Source of the DNA: Bacillota bacterium | GTDB taxonomy: Bacteria > Bacillota > Clostridia > Acetivibrionales > DSM-1351 | Length of the DNA stretch: 33,148 nt | Assembly: GCA_023393115.1 (NCBI GenBank) | Contig: JAEWMS010000051.1 | Span: 1-33,148 of the forward strand | Direction: 5' to 3' | In this document: piece by piece, positions 32,742 to 33,148 of the stretch | Layout of the letters: every line of letters begins with the position of its first letter | How positions within the stretch are numbered: the first letter of the stretch is position 1 | Translations under genes and position numbers: made by a program | The notes under the pieces: model-generated | The model's database searches: none | The model's input: only the letters and a program-made list of their open reading frames with translations | What the model was told of the DNA's origin: nothing

Positions 32742-33148
32742 ATGTATTATACTAGAGTAGCCCCGGAAAAGAAACCTGATCAAATCTATGGAGGAATAAA
32801 TACTTCCAGAAATAAACCTCCTGCTCCAGTGAAGAGTGCCCGTAGACCGAATTTAAGAAGTAAAGACTATAGAATGCTTGTATATCTGATTTCAAAAAAT
32901 CCTTATTACATATCACAGGATGAATTTGCACTTCTGCAAAGAACCATTGGAAATCAGGCAACGATGAAACTTATAAATGAAGCAAAAGAGTGCATACGGC
33001 TTGAAAAGCTGGGAGAGACATCTATGTCAGATAATGCTCGACCGGTAAGGAATATAATCAATGAGATAATCAAAAAGGCAAATAAAAAGATAAATAAAGA
33101 GACAAACAAAGAGAAACATCAAGAGGAAAACAAAGGGACAAATAATAA
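32742..33148 (+). CDS. Partial ORF with LQRTIGNQA motif, runs off the right edge
   Basis: ATG 32742, preceded by TTGGAGTGAG, opens a frame that stays open for 135 codons to the window end. The first ~45 residues are Pro/Arg/Lys-rich. Residues 64-74 read LLQRTIGNQAT, a motif that I know from proteins encoded with extracellular contractile injection systems (often with a DUF4157 domain further on). The visible end is Lys/Asn/Glu-rich low complexity (about 110-135, repeated NK and KE). No signal peptide is seen. Its function cannot be told from this fragment; it may be a cargo or accessory protein, or a small unrelated protein sharing the motif. Confidence 0.7.
   Translation, partial: MYYTRVAPEKKPDQIYGGINTSRNKPPAPVKSARRPNLRSKDYRMLVYLISKNPYYISQDEFALLQRTIGNQATMKLINEAKECIRLEKLGETSMSDNARPVRNIINEIIKKANKKINKETNKEKHQEENKGTNN

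Overview
The window looks like chromosomal DNA of a mesophilic, low-G+C, spore-forming member of the Clostridia. The evidence is AT-rich spacers, strong Shine-Dalgarno sites, MecA, a SpoIVFA/SpoIVFB-like pair, NfnAB, and the maf-radC-mreBCD-mrdA-minCDE order. A Ruminiclostridium-like cellulolytic clostridium would fit, but I cannot confirm the species. I see no rRNA, tRNA, transposase, phage module or CRISPR array.

Layout. (1) 1-605 has no gene and carries a perfect 17-bp x 5 tandem repeat. (2) 606-7107 holds pyk, lon, a three-helix membrane protein with an acidic linker and TPR-like tail, and a PRC-barrel protein. (3) mecA (minus strand) converges on these; a divergent region at 7777-8090 holds promoters for mecA and maf. 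(4) 8091-18831 is the cell-shape and division cluster: maf, radC, mreB, mreC, mreD, mrdA, minC, minD, minE, a methylglyoxal-synthase-like gene, then spoIVFA-like and spoIVFB-like genes. minD has its own strong promoter, and a hairpin separates the two spoIVF genes. (5) 18858-21619 holds nfnA-nfnB and a flavodoxin. (6) 21879-23404 encodes an ECF sigma factor and its probable membrane anti-sigma factor. (7) From 23494 on there are mostly minus-strand accessory genes: an unknown exported protein behind a structured leader, a plus-strand metallophosphoesterase, an AI-2E-family permease, a VanX-like dipeptidase fused to a YkuD-like domain, and a tetR-ABC ATPase-ABC permease operon. (8) 31735-32588 holds two half-size TSUP permeases. 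(9) The last ORF runs off the window; it carries an LQRTIGNQA motif known from proteins encoded near extracellular contractile injection systems.

How the genes fit together. The mre/mrdA/min genes control rod shape and septum placement. The spoIVF pair would process pro-sigma-K in the mother cell. NfnAB and the flavodoxin belong to anaerobic redox metabolism. The right-hand third is envelope- and stress-oriented.

The points most worth a second look are: the MGS-like protein lacking three of five catalytic residues; the YkuD domain with Gly in place of its catalytic Cys; a leader with mutually exclusive stems; a ~40-nt element shared just upstream of two unrelated minus-strand genes; the 17-bp tandem array; and the truncated contractile-injection-associated ORF at the right edge. 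I found no complete novel defence or mobile system.
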